Of a stretch of DNA of 64,000 nt, positions 22,298 through 36,300 are shown piece after piece. Position 1 is the stretch's first letter, and every line of letters begins with the position of its first letter. The translations under genes and the position numbers were made by a program. A model generated the notes under the pieces. The model had not been told where the DNA came from. It did not search any database and worked only from the letters and a program-made list of their open reading frames with translations. The stretch is from Ligustrum vulgare (Eukaryota > Streptophyta > Magnoliopsida > Lamiales > Oleaceae): contig OY743169.1 of the NCBI GenBank assembly GCA_963555705.1, positions 51,574,124 through 51,638,123 of the forward strand, written 5' to 3'.

Positions 22298-25200
22298 TAT
22301 AGCGACCTAGAATTTTTACGCAATTTTATAATTATTTTAATATTTAGAAAATTGTGTCGCTACTATTTCACTCATTGTTTTGAAATTAACGCCGCGACGG
22401 ATTCGTCTAGCCAAGTCAAGAAATATCGAATTTGTTCGATTTTAAATTAAAATTCGAATTTCTAAAATTATGTTATTTTAATTATTTATTCAAAGTATTA
22501 TTTTCAAAATCATTTTGAATTCCAAATTTATTAAAATATCTCAATTTTCCTTATTCAAATTATTTCAAGTCCAAATACGTAATTCAATTTTTATATCAAT
22601 ATTTATTTATTTTCAAATTCATTTTCAGTCCAAGATGTATCTGTTTTAAATACGTTTCATAATCAAAGTTAGTCCAATATTTATCATAATCAAAAATTTA
22701 TCCAACCTACATTTCCACCCACGATTTTTCCTCTATTCTAATGATTCCCATGTTCCCTATTAACCATTTTCTTTTCTTTCTTTTTTCTTTTCAAGTCATA
22801 TGCCTCCTCTCTTTATACATCACCCCACAACCCTGAATGGTTGTGAATCTTTATCATCATCACTGACCAACCCCACAACCCTGCACCTTTTTCCTTTATC
22901 GCCGAAAGTCATCTTCCTCCTCCCCTTTTATAGTCCAGCCCACACTTCTCCCCTGCCTCTCCAATTCAACATCCATTTCACAACCCATCTTCATCATCCC
23001 ATCACCAGCACTAGCGAACCACCAGCAGCTCCATTACCAACCTCCAATATCGATCACACAATAGCCACCATCACAGTTCACTACCCTCAATCACCATCAC
23101 ACAACTCAGTCACACCTCCAAGAAATCAATTCACAGCCAATTCATAAAGCCACGGTCAACCAGCACTCCTCAATCCAGCCATCGCCAACCGTCTGCAACC
23201 ACAGTTCAACCTCAACCATAGCCATGAACTTCCATCATCATCACCCCAATTCCAAAATCGATCTCAACACACTCACTGCAATCACCTACAATCTGACACT
23301 ACTGCCACCTCCAACTCCCCACCTCCACGATCGGACAACAAACCATCACCGCACAAATCCATCACCATCACTGTTCAATCCCAACCCAAAACCTGCAGCT
23401 GCCCTTCGTCCCCAAGAACCGCCACTCGAAGCCGTAACTGCCCAACTCCCATATTCACATCATATTCAAACCCAAATTAAAAACCCAGAAATGGAAGCCC
23501 AAAGTACTTACCTCACCTCAGACCACCACTGCGACAGATTAATCACCAGAAAATCGCGAACTAAGATTTGATTTCTTTTCGATTTCGCCCTTGTTTCTCG
23601 CACCCAAGCCCTAAAATCAGAAACCTTGCTTTGGCCACCACTTACCGCAACCTGCGCCGGCTACTTCGCCGGCGAAATCACCGTTCGGACCCAAGGCAGT
23701 CGATCGTCCCTTTCTCCCTGCGCCTCTAACTCGCTTTGCTCTCACTCTGTCTGAATGAGAGAGAGAAAACAGAAATCTGAATATATATTTTATTTTCGAA
23801 AATTCAACTTTAGTCCCTATAGTTTTAATGTGTTTCAAATCAGTCCCTGACATTTTAAAAGGTTTTATTTCAGTCCTTTCAGCTTTTAAAACTTATCCAT
23901 TTCAGCCTCAAAGCTTTAAAATGATTTACTTCAGCCCTTTAACTTTAAACTCTTTTATTTCAGTACCTGCTGATTTACTTTTAAGCCCAAGTTTTAAAAG
24001 TATTCATTTTAATCTCTCAACTTTCAAAATATCTATTTTAGTCCCTGAACTTTCAAAAGTATTCATTTTAGTCCCTCAACTTTCAAAACATCAATTTTAG
24101 TCCTCAAATTATAATTTATCATTTTGAACTATATATTCGATAGACTAAAGTGACTTATTGGCTAAGACGAAGCGTACGGAGAATTTAAAGAAATTGAAGT
24201 CATCCCCGCTCAACTTTGCACTCGTCGGATTTGAGGTAGACTCGCACTTATTAATTGATTTAAATTATGATTTCATATGAATGTCATGTGACTTGTGAAA
24301 GTCAATTTTTAAGAAAAGCAAGTATGTTTTTATGAAAGGTAAATATACCTTATGTTGTTATGAAAAGTAAGTATGTTTTTATGAAAAGAAAATATACTTT
24401 ATGTTTTTACGAAAAGTAAGTATACCCTATGCTTCACGAAAATGTTTTTTTGGATCATTGCTATGAAATCAATCTACCAAGATTGTTTTGGGTCCCATAT
24501 GATAAGTTATGATATGTTAAGGGGACCGGAGTTTTAGTAGCGCTACACATAAGAATTCTTGCCACGAAGTTCGGTAACATTCTTGTGTCTCCTATGTTTA
24601 TGAGGATTTGCCACGAAGTTCGGTAAAATTCTTGTGTTTCCATATGTTTATGAGGATTTACCACCTAAGTTCGGTAAAATTCCTGTCGCATATGTTTATG
24701 AGGATTTCGATCCTATCTTATGTTATGATGCAATTGATCCCTATGAATTTCAAAAATTATGCTTGGTATACTTACTGTGATTTTACTGTTATTATGATTT
24801 TACTGCATAAGAATTCTTGCCACCTAAGTTCGGTAAAGTTCTTGTATGTTTATGAGGATTTAAATCCTATCTTATGTTATGCTTTCAAAAGAAATTATGT
24901 TTGGCATAATTAAAATGTTTTTATAAGTATATGGTTTTCAAAGAGATGTTTTCAAAGAGATGTTTTCAAAGAGTTGTTTTCAAAGAGCTGTTTTCAAAGA
25001 GCTGTTTTCAAAGAGCTGTTTTCAAAGAACTATTTTCAAAGAGATGTTTTCAAAGAGCCTATTATTTTCACAATATGTCTCGTGCTGTAATGCACAATAT
25101 GAGTTTTATCAAGAGCAGTTTTATAAAGAAGCTCTATCAATGCCCGTTTTATAAAGAGCCGGGATTTGTGTGTTTAATCATCTTATAAATTAAATTAATT

Positions 25201-25605
25201 TGCGATGAGTCTACTGAGTATTTCCCCCATGAAATACTCACCCTACTTTTTAACAGTTTTGCAGATTTCGGAGACGGTGGCGAGCGATGAATGATGGTGG
25301 CAATAATCGTTAAACGGTTGAAAGTTTGACGTTAATGATTTCCGTATTTTTTTCCAAACAATCGAGTAATTTAGAGAAGTTCATTTATTTGAGAAATTAT
25401 GACATTTTCAATTTCTTTACAAAATTAATGGTTCGATTTACTATTTCAAATGGTTTCATAAATGTTTTCAATTTTATCGGCCATTACAGTTTATTTAATG
25501 TTGCCAAAAATGAATTTCAACTATTTCTTCCGCAAAAATATTATTCGAAAAATTTAGACAGAAAATGACGTAGTGAATCGGGTATACGGAACTCGGGGCG
25601 CTACA
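22298..25605 (+). repeat. LARD-1 5' LTR (3308 bp)
   Basis: Starts TATAGCGACC and ends GGGCGCTACA, so the tips are inverted (TGTAGCGCC-like). It is matched along its length by 28669-31960, which lacks 16 bp of a pyrimidine run near 22771-22790. A C-rich block at about 22800-23570 gives paired short frames conserved only because the LTRs are copies. TATA-like GAATATATATTTTA lies at about 23777, followed by a tract of degenerate TTTTAGTCCCTCAACTTTCA repeats (23805-24110), three GCCACGAAGTTCGGTAAA-containing units of about 50 bp (24561, 24610, 24660; another at 24820) and a 14-bp array (24935-25060). Confidence 0.95.
24935..25060. repeat. 14-bp tandem array in LARD-1 5' LTR
   Basis: About nine copies of TTTTCAAAGAGMTG. 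The matching array in the 3' LTR lies at 31289-31415 and differs by one base. This array is short or absent in LARD-2. Confidence 0.9.
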
Positions 25606-25607
25606 AG

Positions 25608-25620
25608 TTGGTATCAGAGC
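25608..25620 (+). other. LARD-1 primer-binding site
   Basis: TTGGTATCAGAGC starts two bases after the 5' LTR and is complementary to the 3' end of plant initiator-Met tRNA, the usual primer of Ty3/gypsy and Copia elements. Confidence 0.9.
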
Positions 25621-28600
25621 TAGTCTGCGTTTCTGTAGACTGGTAAAATTTTCAAAAAGAATTTTTAAGAAATATTTTCCATTATAAGATTTTTATTGAT
25701 GAAGATTGCCACTGCCATCATTCGTTCCACCAACTCCGAGGTAAAGAAGTTTATGATGTTTAAAGTTATTTCAGTATTTCGAATACTCATTTTATTGATT
25801 TATGAGAAAGAATGAAGAGTATTTCGGATACTTACGATTTATGAGAAATTTTTTTTTAAGAAAGAAAACGAGTGTTGAGCATAATGGGAATAATACGATT
25901 TAAGAATGATTTTTAAATAATTTTTGTCCTCGAGTTAGAAATGATGAACCCTAGATGGACTTTGCATAATTGATTTTAGACATGGCACTAAGTATGAGAA
26001 GTCAACGGAAAGGATTTGATTATATGTTCAGATTATCTATCGTTTAGATTAAACGAGAAATAGCAAGCCAGTTATGAAGTTGTGATAAGATGTTAAGATT
26101 ATAACTGATATGATTTTATTGAGACTTTTATGAGAAGCATTATGAAGTTAGAGATTTAAAGATTTGGTTCTTAGTTTTTGGTATTTTAAGTAATGGATAT
26201 TGTTGAGTAAATGAATTATGCCTTTATGTTGAAGAGAAATTTATTATGAAGTTTGGCCTTGTGAATAAATTTTGGGAATATGATTTGTAATATATATTTA
26301 TAAGTATGAGTAATCTTTTGAGCCAATTAAGGTATGAAAGGAAGTGATATTGTGATATTGAAAAAAAAATATATGATTTGAAATTGTTATGTTGAGGAAT
26401 TATGAATTGAATTATGGGATATTTTGATGATATTGAAGTGTTGGAATCGTTTTCAATATTTTTAGATCGTTGTGATTAAATGTGGAGTTATATGTTATTG
26501 TTAGTATGAAGTATACTTACGATTTGGATAAGTCCAAATTTTAAAGGAAACTCTGCCTAGAATTTTATCGTTTGGAAATAAGAGCATAGTATGGTATGCA
26601 ATCACTAAGAGAATTGAGTTTAGAATTGCAAATTCATAATCAAGATTGAGTAAATGATAAGTTATATTTTGAAAGACGAGTGAAGACAAGTATAATGGCA
26701 TTATTGGGAAGAATCTTAATTATTCTTGGGAATGGATTTATCACTTGTAAGGAATGATCACTTGTATTGGAGAGTATTATAAGGATATGAATTTTTGAGG
26801 AAAATAGGAATAAGATTTTACAGTGATGACTTATTTTGGAATGGTGTTCAGAAGAGGGACCACGGTAGAATCCAAGATTTTTTTTAGTCTAAGAAATTGA
26901 TATATTATATTAGTGATCAGATTGACGTATAAGGTACGTGATAGATATGACGACTAGACGGTTAAGGAAGGTTATGGTTATCCAGGGAAGAATCGTGTGA
27001 ATATTGAGTTTGATGATCTTATTTTGATGGTTTATTGCATTATGGTGAAATATTATCTACGATTGAGAATTGTCATTTTTAGTCATAATATATGGGTTTA
27101 TTTAAAGATTTAGTGATACAGTTTCGATTAATTATTATTGGTTGTACTTTTGAAGTGAGTAAATATTTTGGCTACAATAATGGAAAATCTGAGATGATCA
27201 GTTGTGTGATTTTAAATTATGGGATTGTATCTTTGGGTTAAGCAAATTTGATGAGGAATCCTATATGATTTACAGAAGTCTTATTTAATGGTGATAAGAT
27301 TAATCAGAGTATTGTTCATAAAGTGTGATATGAATTGAAGTTTGGGAGAATAGAAAATTTTAATTTTGAATTTCAGATTTGGGAAATTAGTGAAGTTTCT
27401 TAAGTTTGAGAATAACATATCTGATCCTTGTGATGCTGTTTTAAGTTAGTATCTTAGCTCTCAGCTAGAATGAGTATTTGATACCGAGTACTTGATGTAT
27501 GATTTAAAGTATGGAATAGAAAAATGAAAAGTGGGAACAAGAGTTAATGCGCTGTTATTTTTCTCGACAAAAGAAAATTTGATGATAAGATTGGAGATAT
27601 GGAATATTTTATTGGATTTTGGTACTGATATTTTGGTATAATAATCAAGGTATAGTGAGATGATACGGGAATACGTGAAAGAGAAATAAGGACCGTATTG
27701 AATCAGAATTCATAAGTATGTATAAGTGAAAGAAATACTTTGCAGGAAATGTGGTGACATTTAAGTAAAGAATCTTAGTTATTTGGAAGATATTTGTTTA
27801 CTGAATTTTGGGTTACTAATATTGGAAAGATAAGTTGATGATATTATGTTGATATGTTATTGGGTATATTATGTAGAAAGAATATTCAGGTAATTCTTTG
27901 ATTATTTTGGGAATATTCGATGATAAGAAGAAATGAAAAATTATTATGATATGATATGTCAGTAAAGATTTGTTGAAATTTTAGAGATATATACGAATAT
28001 CTGAGGTCACATGATACGATGATAAGTGACATGTTACATGAATACTACAAGATATGATGAAATTTTTACATACGATTGGGAATTGTTTTGATTATTTTGA
28101 GAATATTCGATGATAAGAAGTTTAGAGATGACAAATTATTATGGTTTGATATATCAGTAAAGATTTATGAAAACTTGAAGAGATTTTTTTATGGAATTAC
28201 AGAAATTAGTAAAGAGACATGATGTTGTTTGGGATTATGTGAGATAATGATGATGAACGTAAGGTTAGTTGAATATAAAGGTACAATAGAAAATTGTAAG
28301 GAATGATATGATGATGATAATTGAAGGTGATAATGTATTGAGATTATGAAATAAGTTGATCATCTATGAATAAGTTATGTTGTTTTTGGTTCATAATAAT
28401 GGAATTCAAAGAATAGTGAACTTTCAGTCACTTATGATTCAGAAGAATTTTTGAGTAGACACATATGTCTATAGAAAAGTCCATGTTCTAGAGAAAACAA
28501 AGTGATGCATTTAGTCAAAGTCCAGTGGGTTAAATATGGTTGGGTTAAATGTGGTAGCAATGATGCTACATAAGAGAAGAAGAAGAAGAGATTCTGATTA

Positions 28601-28654
28601 AGTATTCAGAAATCATAAGATCAAGTAAGTTTAATTTCGAGGACGAAATTATTT
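25621..28654 (+). other. LARD-1 internal region, noncoding
   Basis: About 3 kb of AT-rich, purine-biased sequence (many GATAAG, TTATGA, GAAAT words) with stops in all frames. It is homologous, in reverse complement, to much of the LARD-2 internal region; for example the part around 26520-26600 matches 51820-51900 inverted, and 27520-27640 matches 50740-50850 inverted. This shows conservation of noncoding internal sequence between family members. Confidence 0.85.
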
Positions 28655-28668
28655 TAAGGGGGTAAGAT
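28655..28668 (+). other. LARD-1 polypurine tract
   Basis: TAAGGGGGTAAGAT directly before the 3' LTR, preceded by the CGAGGACGAAATT block; start site for plus-strand DNA synthesis. Confidence 0.85.
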
Positions 28669-31600
28669 TATAGCGACCTAGAATTTTTACGCAATTTTAT
28701 AATTATTTTAATATTTAGAAAATTGTGTCGCTACTATTTCACTCATTGTTTTGAAATTAACGCCGCGACGGATTCGTCTAGCCAAGTCAAGAAATATCGA
28801 ATTTGTTCGATTTTAAATTAAAATTCGAATTTCTAAAATTATGTTATTTTAATTATTTATTCAAAGTATTATTTTCAAAATCATTTTGAATTCCAAATTT
28901 ATTAAAATATCTCAATTTTCCTTATTCAAATTATTTCAAGTCCAAATACGTAATTCAATTTTTATATCAATATTTATTTATTTTCAAATTCATTTTCAGT
29001 CCAAGATGTATCTGTTTTAAATACGTTTCATAATCAAAGTTAGTCCAATATTTATCATAATCAAAAATTTATCCAACCTACATTTCCACCCACGATTTTT
29101 CCTCTATTCTAATGATTCCCATGTTCCCTATTAACCATTTTCTTTTCAAGTCATATGCCTCCTCTCTTTATACATCACCCCACAACCCTGAATGGTTGTG
29201 AATCTTTATCATCATCACTGACCAACCCCACAACCCTGCACCTTTTTCCTTTATCGCCGAAAGTCATCTTCCTCCTCCCCTTTTATAGTCCAGCCCACAC
29301 TTCTCCCCTGCCTCTCCAATTCAACATCCATTTCACAACCCATCTTCATCATCCCATCACCAGCACCAGCGAACCACCAGCAGCTCCATTACCAACCTCC
29401 AATATCGATCACACAATAGCCACCATCACAGTTCACTACCCTCAATCACCATCACACAACTCAGTCACACCTCCAAGAAATCAATTCACAGCCAATTCAT
29501 AAAGCCACGGTCAACCAGCACTCCTCAATCCAGCCATCGCCAACCGTCTGCAACCACAGTTCAACCTCAACCATAGCCATGAACTTCCATCATCATCACC
29601 CCAATTCCAAAATCGATCTCAACACACTCATTGCAATCACCTACAATCTGACACTACTGCCACCTCCAACTCCCCACCTCCACGATCGGACAACAAACCA
29701 TCACCGCACAAATCCATCACCATCACTGTTCAATCCCAACCCAAAACCTGCAGCTGCCCTTCGTCCCCAAGAACCGCCACTCGAAGCCGTAACTGCCCAA
29801 CTCCCATATTCACATCATATTCAAACCCAAATTAAAAACCCAGAAATGGAAGCCCAAAGTACTTACCTCACCTCAGACCACCACTGCGACAGATTAATCA
29901 CCAGAAAATCGCGAACTAAGATTTGATTTCTTTTCGATTTCGCCCTTGTTTCTCGCACCCAAGCCCTAAAATCAGAAACCTTGCTTTGGCCACCACTTAC
30001 CGCAACCTGCGCCGGCTACTTCGCCGGCGAAATCACCGTTCGGACCCAAGGCAGTCGATCGTCCCTTTCTCCCTGCGCCTCTAACTCGCTTTGCTCTCAC
30101 TCTGTCTGAATGAGAGAGAGAAAACAGAAATCTGAATATATATTTTATTTTCGAAAATTCAACTTTAGTCCCTATAGTTTTAATGTGTTTCAAATCAGTC
30201 CCTGACATTTTAAAAGGTTTTATTTCAGTCCTTTCAGCTTTTAAAACTTATCCATTTCAGCCTCAAAGCTTTAAAATGATTTACTTCAGCCCTTTAACTT
30301 TAAACTCTTTTATTTCAGTACCTGCTGATTTACTTTTAAGCCCAAGTTTTAAAAGTATTCATTTTAATCTCTCAACTTTCAAAATATCTATTTTAGTCCC
30401 TGAACTTTCAAAAGTATTCATTTTAGTCCCTCAACTTTCAAAACATCAATTTTAGTCCTCAAATTATAATTTATCATTTTGAACTATATATTCGATAGAC
30501 TAAAGTGACTTATTGGCTAAGACGAAGCGTACGGAGAATTTAAAGAAATTGAAGTCATCCCCGCTCAACTTTGCACTCGTCGGATTTGAGGTAGACTCGC
30601 ACTTATTAATTGATTTAAATTATGATTTCATATGAATGTCATGTGACTTGTGAAAGTCAATTTTTAAGAAAAGCAAGTATGTTTTTATGAAAGGTAAATA
30701 TACCTTATGTTGTTATGAAAAGTAAGTATGTTTTTATGAAAAGAAAATATACTTTATGTTTTTACGAAAAGTAAGTATACCCTATGCTTCACGAAAATGT
30801 TTTTTTGGATCATTGCTATGAAATCAATCTACCAAGATTGTTTTGGGTCCCATATGATAAGTTATGATATGTTAAGGGGACCGGAGTTTTAGTAGCGCTA
30901 CACATAAGAATTCTTGCCACGAAGTTCGGTAACATTCTTGTGTCTCCTATGTTTATGAGGATTTGCCACGAAGTTCGGTAAAATTCTTGTGTTTCCATAT
31001 GTTTATGAGGATTTACCACCTAAGTTCGGTAAAATTCCTGTCGCATATGTTTATGAGGATTTCGATCCTATCTTATGTTATGATGCAATTGATCCCTATG
31101 AATTTCAAAAATTATGCTTGGTATACTTACTGTGATTTTACTGTTATTATGATTTTACTGCATAAGAATTCTTGCCACCTAAGTTCGGTAAAGTTCTTGT
31201 ATGTTTATGAGGATTTAAATCCTATCTTATGTTATGCTTTCAAAAGAAATTATGCTTGGCATAATTAAAATGTTTTTATAAGTATATGGTTTTCAAAGAG
31301 ATGTTTTCAAAGAGATGTTTTCAAAGAGCTGTTTTCAAAGAGCTGTTTTCAAAGAGCTGTTTTCAAAGAGCTGTTTTCAAAGAACTATTTTCAAAGAGAT
31401 GTTTTCAAAGAGCCTATTATTTTCACAATATGTCTCGTGCTGTAATGCACAATATGAGTTTTATCAAGAGCAGTTTTATAAAGAAGCTCTATCAATGCCC
31501 GTTTTATAAAGAGCCGGGATTTGTGTGTTTAATCATCTTATAAATTAAATTAATTTGCGATGAGTCTACTGAGTATTTCCCCCATGAAATACTCACCCTA

Positions 31601-31960
31601 CTTTTTAACAGTTTTGCAGATTTCGGAGACGGTGGCGAGCGATGAATGATGGTGGCAATAATCGTTAAACGGTTGAAAGTTTGACGTTAATGATTTCCGT
31701 ATTTTTTTCCAAACAATCGAATAATTTAGAGAAGTTCATTTATTTGAGAAATTATGACATTGTCAATTTCTTTACAAAATTAATGGTTCGATTTACTATT
31801 TCAAATGGTTTCATAAATGTTTTCAATTTTATCGGCCATTACAGTTTATTTAATGTTGCCAAAAATGAATTTCAACTATTTCTTCCGCAAAAATATTATT
31901 CGAAAAATTTAGACAGAAAATGACGTAGTGAATCGGGTATACGGAACTCGGGGCGCTAAA
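28669..31960 (+). repeat. LARD-1 3' LTR (3292 bp)
   Basis: Copy of 22298-25605. By eye I counted about seven substitutions (for example T/C at the 14-bp array, G/A in AATCGAGTAAT, C/A at the penultimate tip base) and one 16-bp indel. The low divergence implies a recent insertion. Confidence 0.95.
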
Positions 31961-31965
31961 ACAAT

Positions 31966-33316
31966 GGTGTAACTGATATCTGCCCTAATAATCACCAGCC
32001 AACACAGCAATAATTACAACGAGGATCTACATTGAAATATTAGGTTGAATTTTTAATTCAAATTTCCATCAGTTCGGAACAGCAGCAATTCTGTCTGTTT
32101 TTCCTCAGGTCCAATTAAATGCAAATAAACAAATTAACAACTAATTTAATCATAATATTATGCCCCTATTCCATCTTATCTTCTGCGTAAAGAAGTATAA
32201 GTGTAATAATAAAAAAATCCAGCCAAGGCAGATTATATGCTACTATCTGATAAACATGATTGGTTCACGTGTGTCCAGATTGGGTGCGTGGTTGGTTAGT
32301 GCAAATTTAAATTTAGGGATAGTACCATGTGGATGGAAAAACCTTTGGAATGCAAGCATACTAATTCTGCTGATCCATTTCTGCCTAGCCACGAAAATGG
32401 AATTATAAAGATTAGTTATTGAAATGCATGACTGATTCGAACGAAGACAGTGAGAAATTTTATGTGTCAAGTGATGTAAAATTATGAAACTGAAAAGCAA
32501 TTTCAGACTTTTATCATGAGTGGCATTCAGTATGACGGTGTTCCGCATTATAATGTAACACATGGTAGCATAATGGTTTCTAGTTAATGTGTCTAGGGTC
32601 TGATTAGGTATTATCTGAACTAGTGTAGTAACAATACTAGATAGATGTTGCAGCAGGTTTTATGTTCTCTAAATGTTAAACCAAATTGAAAATGTGGTTT
32701 ACCTGCAGCTTGGGTTTTTTCCAGTATAGCCTTCAATTGAGTTTGCAAAGGTATGTAAAAAAGAATAGGAAAAGATCACTTTGATGTGTGTTATGTGTCC
32801 AACTAAATCCCCTCAAAGAATCTGTATTTTGTAACAGTTTTATAGTCTCTGGTGTGTGTCAAAATTTCTGCAGTGTATTCGAAATCAGATATTCATCTGA
32901 GCAGTACAGTATAATGAGGTTCACACACATGGTATAATGTGAACTTTGTGGTACCTCTCAGCACAATGAAAGAAATGTCCACAGTGTCATGAAATGTTAT
33001 TCCTACCTTCCGTAATACACATGTTACTATCTCGGTAAAACGTCCATTTTAAATTTTAACACTAGGTTCAGATTTTCAGAATAAAAAAGCACTCAACCAA
33101 TTGAATAAATAAATAATTCAATGGTATTAATGAAAACTAGAAGGTAACCATCAACATAAAATGGAGGAAATCGTCATTTTATTTCGTTAAATATCTGAAA
33201 CAAAAATTCACTTAAAATCATTTAATAACAAATATGGGGTACTTCAAGAAAGAAACTGTCACATCGTCTGACATCGAAATTTGTCCCTCCAAAAAAATGG
33301 TGAGGATACTTGAATG
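31966..33316. other. Spacer between convergent MULE genes
   Basis: Noncoding continuation of the spacer interrupted by LARD-1, followed by the 3' flank of the minus-strand Ulp1 gene. Short frames around 32160-32560 on both strands show no domain. Confidence 0.5.
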
Positions 33317-36300
33317 CTAGCTCCCAAGCTTTAATGCGCTAGGATGATTACACCATATTATATCAGGCTCCTGAAGAGAATATTTATAAAGTTGTGTGGC
33401 GATGTTAGATCGAGCAGTGTCGGTATCAAATAAGCGTGGCATTTCTTCTATACATCCTTCGATCAGATATTCTGCATACTTAATAACAAATATGCCGCAA
33501 TCACCCTCGTAAGGAATTTTATTGAAAATGAGCATTTGAAGAATAAATAAGTTGAAATAAATAAAAATTTTGCTTCATACTCAATTTACTCACCCATTCA
33601 TTTGTTGTGGACACTGGTCGATAAGTCTGCACTCCAGGGGAATATCGGGCAAAATGCGAGATTCAGATTTCACGGATCTTGCTAATATGGGGATGGTGAG
33701 CACCATTGAATGCACGGCAGCATATATAGTTGCATTTTTCACGATACTTGTGCATGAGTTGTACACATCAAACCTCCAGTTAAGAATATCAAAGTGACCA
33801 AGTATCCAATGTTCAGGACTTGCAATCCACATCGGGATAAGAACATGATCTACTTGATCCCACGGAACATTGAATTGAATTTTCCTCCCATTTGCATAAG
33901 AGAATAGAGATTCATGTTTATGTATTGCTTTAGTATCAGTTGCAATATCATTTGATATTCCCCTGACTTTAACAACAAAGTTACAATCTGTTGATGTTGC
34001 CCGTATTTTGTGCCCAGATCTCAGCTTTAACAGCATCCGCATAAAGTAAAATGCGACATCTATGTGCTTAAAAATCGACAAATGAAGTGAGATAATTGAC
34101 ACATGTTTTTGGTTCAAGCATTTAATATATCAGTTGAACATCACTCATACAGGACTTACTGAATCATTTAGTGGCTTAGCAACCTCGCGGAGAGCATGCC
34201 ACCATTCGTTTGAATCAATTAAGATAGGACCTAGTCTAGTAGATGTCTTCCTATGCAGGGAAGAAACAATTAGAAGATCCACGATTTAAAAATGTTGGAA
34301 AGATAAACTAAAATAAAAAATGAAAAAGAACTATTGTAATTCCTACGTACCTATCTTGAAACTTATTGACATCACTGTAGAATTTATTGAATTTAATGAT
34401 GTCCATAGTTGTTGGCGAATTCATGCAGGTTTTATAGACAAAGATGTTAACACTGAATGATGAATGGACCTTTTCCGTGCCTACAACTTCTTCCCTTGAT
34501 ATCTTGAAATGTATGTCACCATCCACCATGGTTCTTGAATCTTGAAAATTAATAGGTATAGCTGATATCTGCATTGTAAATGTAATGATTATATGGAAAA
34601 GTTTTTGAATAATAAAAAAAATGCAGTATAAATGAAGACCTTCGTTCGCATGGGTTGTGGCCGCCTTTGTTTTTTGGCTGGGGCACTTTTAGTATTGAGT
34701 TTTTCATTTTCAGCCCGATTTGGATAGGTGGAATCAACAAATTTAGTTGTTGGAGCTGAGCATGTACTATGCGCATCAACCAATTTACGCTTGGCTATGT
34801 GTTCTGCAACCCGTTCATTACGGTACTCCTTGTCACTCCTTGAATGCTACAATAATGAGAATTAATGGTTATGGGATTTATTTAAAAAAAAAAAGATGAC
34901 TATGTATTAATATATTAAGTTTTCGTATGAAGCTATTTACCACTTCTTCGCTAGATCATCCATTTCAGCAATAAACTCACTCGTCAGCACGATCCCATCA
35001 TCCAACACACTGTCCCCGTTCTTTACATCGAATTTCATACATAGGTTGAAAGAATGTCCCTCACAATCATAATGATGTATTTCCACAGGTTTGATGAAAT
35101 CCCTTGAAGGTTTAAGTTGAACCTTGTTAGCATTCGATACCTAAAAGAATAAGGTTTTAATCAAGATACCTGTACAATTCAAATATGCTCAAATAATACG
35201 GTATGATACTATTTCCAAATTATTTGGACACAATAATATTATTCTATCTATTTTCAGATAATTCACCTTATCATGTGGAAGGGGGGTTTATGATTGTATC
35301 CCACATCCATGGCGTTGATGGATGAACTGTTGCCAGACAAGTTCACAGTTGGTGTATAAGGTGAGTTTATCTATTTTTCCAGAAAATTGTTAAAAAAGAT
35401 TCAGAATCAAATTAAAATGGTGATCATTTCGCAAATATCTTAAAGCCAATGGAGGGATTATGTGAATTATGAAAAGAAAAGTAGGAAAAAAAAATAATGT
35501 AACACATATTTAATTGTTTTCATGAAACACATTACATTGCGTGCGCTTGAAATAGGCTTCGTGTTGCTTCCACATCCGCTACCAGAATCAGCCAGTGTGT
35601 TATTTTTTAAAACTTTGAACGGGGAGCATGCAGGATGCATTGGAATTTCTGGGTAAGAATGGTATTCGTTTGGACTATACTGGAATGGAAGTACTTTTCT
35701 ACAGATTTTGGGCGTGAGGAAGTCAGTATCCACTGTGTCCTGTCACCAGTAGAGGTTATATTGTGAATAATAGATATCATAATCACTAATCTTTGAATAT
35801 AACTCTCAGTCATGTATAAAAAGAATTTTCACCTTGTGTGGAATCTTTCGTGCATCCAATAATTCCGGAGTCCCTTTAGCACTATGTGTATCCTTGTAGG
35901 CTGGGGTCGATTTGGTAATATCTTTAGATTTAATACCTTGACATGCTAGTGGAATCTGTATTAAATAGGACAATTTTATGTTAAGTGAGATGCATTAAAA
36001 AAGAAAAGGTATTATACTTGAGGATGATAATCATTATTGTCCTGATCTAGTCACTTTTAAATGTTGAAACATGAAAACCTGAAAATATAAAAGCATCTTC
36101 ATCCGGCCCTCCCCTCCACCCCCCATTGGTATGCAAACTTAACTGTCAAAAATCAGCAGGTTAGATTCAACATGTCATAATTTGATAATACCTTCTGTTT
36201 GCTGTCCCATTTATCCAAAAAATTGTTATTCCTGGTGGCATGGTAGCTAATATTAGGTAGTATGTTCTCCTTTCTGTTGTATTCAGATACATTGATGCCA

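Larger units (their letters stand above)
22298..31960 (+). mobile_element. LARD-1: non-autonomous Ty3/gypsy element
   Basis: A complete 9.66-kb LTR element: two 3.3-kb LTRs, a 3.06-kb internal region, ACAAT on both sides (22293-22297 and 31961-31965), an initiator-Met tRNA primer site and a polypurine tract. The internal part has no gag, protease, reverse transcriptase, RNase H or integrase signature and no long open frame, so it is a large retrotransposon derivative needing proteins from another element. Just before the 3' LTR it carries TTCGAGGACGAAATTATTTT followed by AAGGGGG, a conserved 3' block of Tekay/Del-type chromoviruses, which points to its helper lineage. It sits between the two convergent genes of the MULE. 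Confidence 0.93.

Noticed and set aside
22800..23571. Pair of 115-codon Pro/Thr/His-rich frames, duplicated at 29155-29926
   Set aside because: They lie in LARD-1 LTRs and are conserved only because the LTRs are copies; composition follows a C-rich leader, with no domain.
24931..25188. Repetitive MVFKEMFSK-type frames
   Set aside because: Produced by the 14-bp CAAAGAG array in the LTR in two frames at once.
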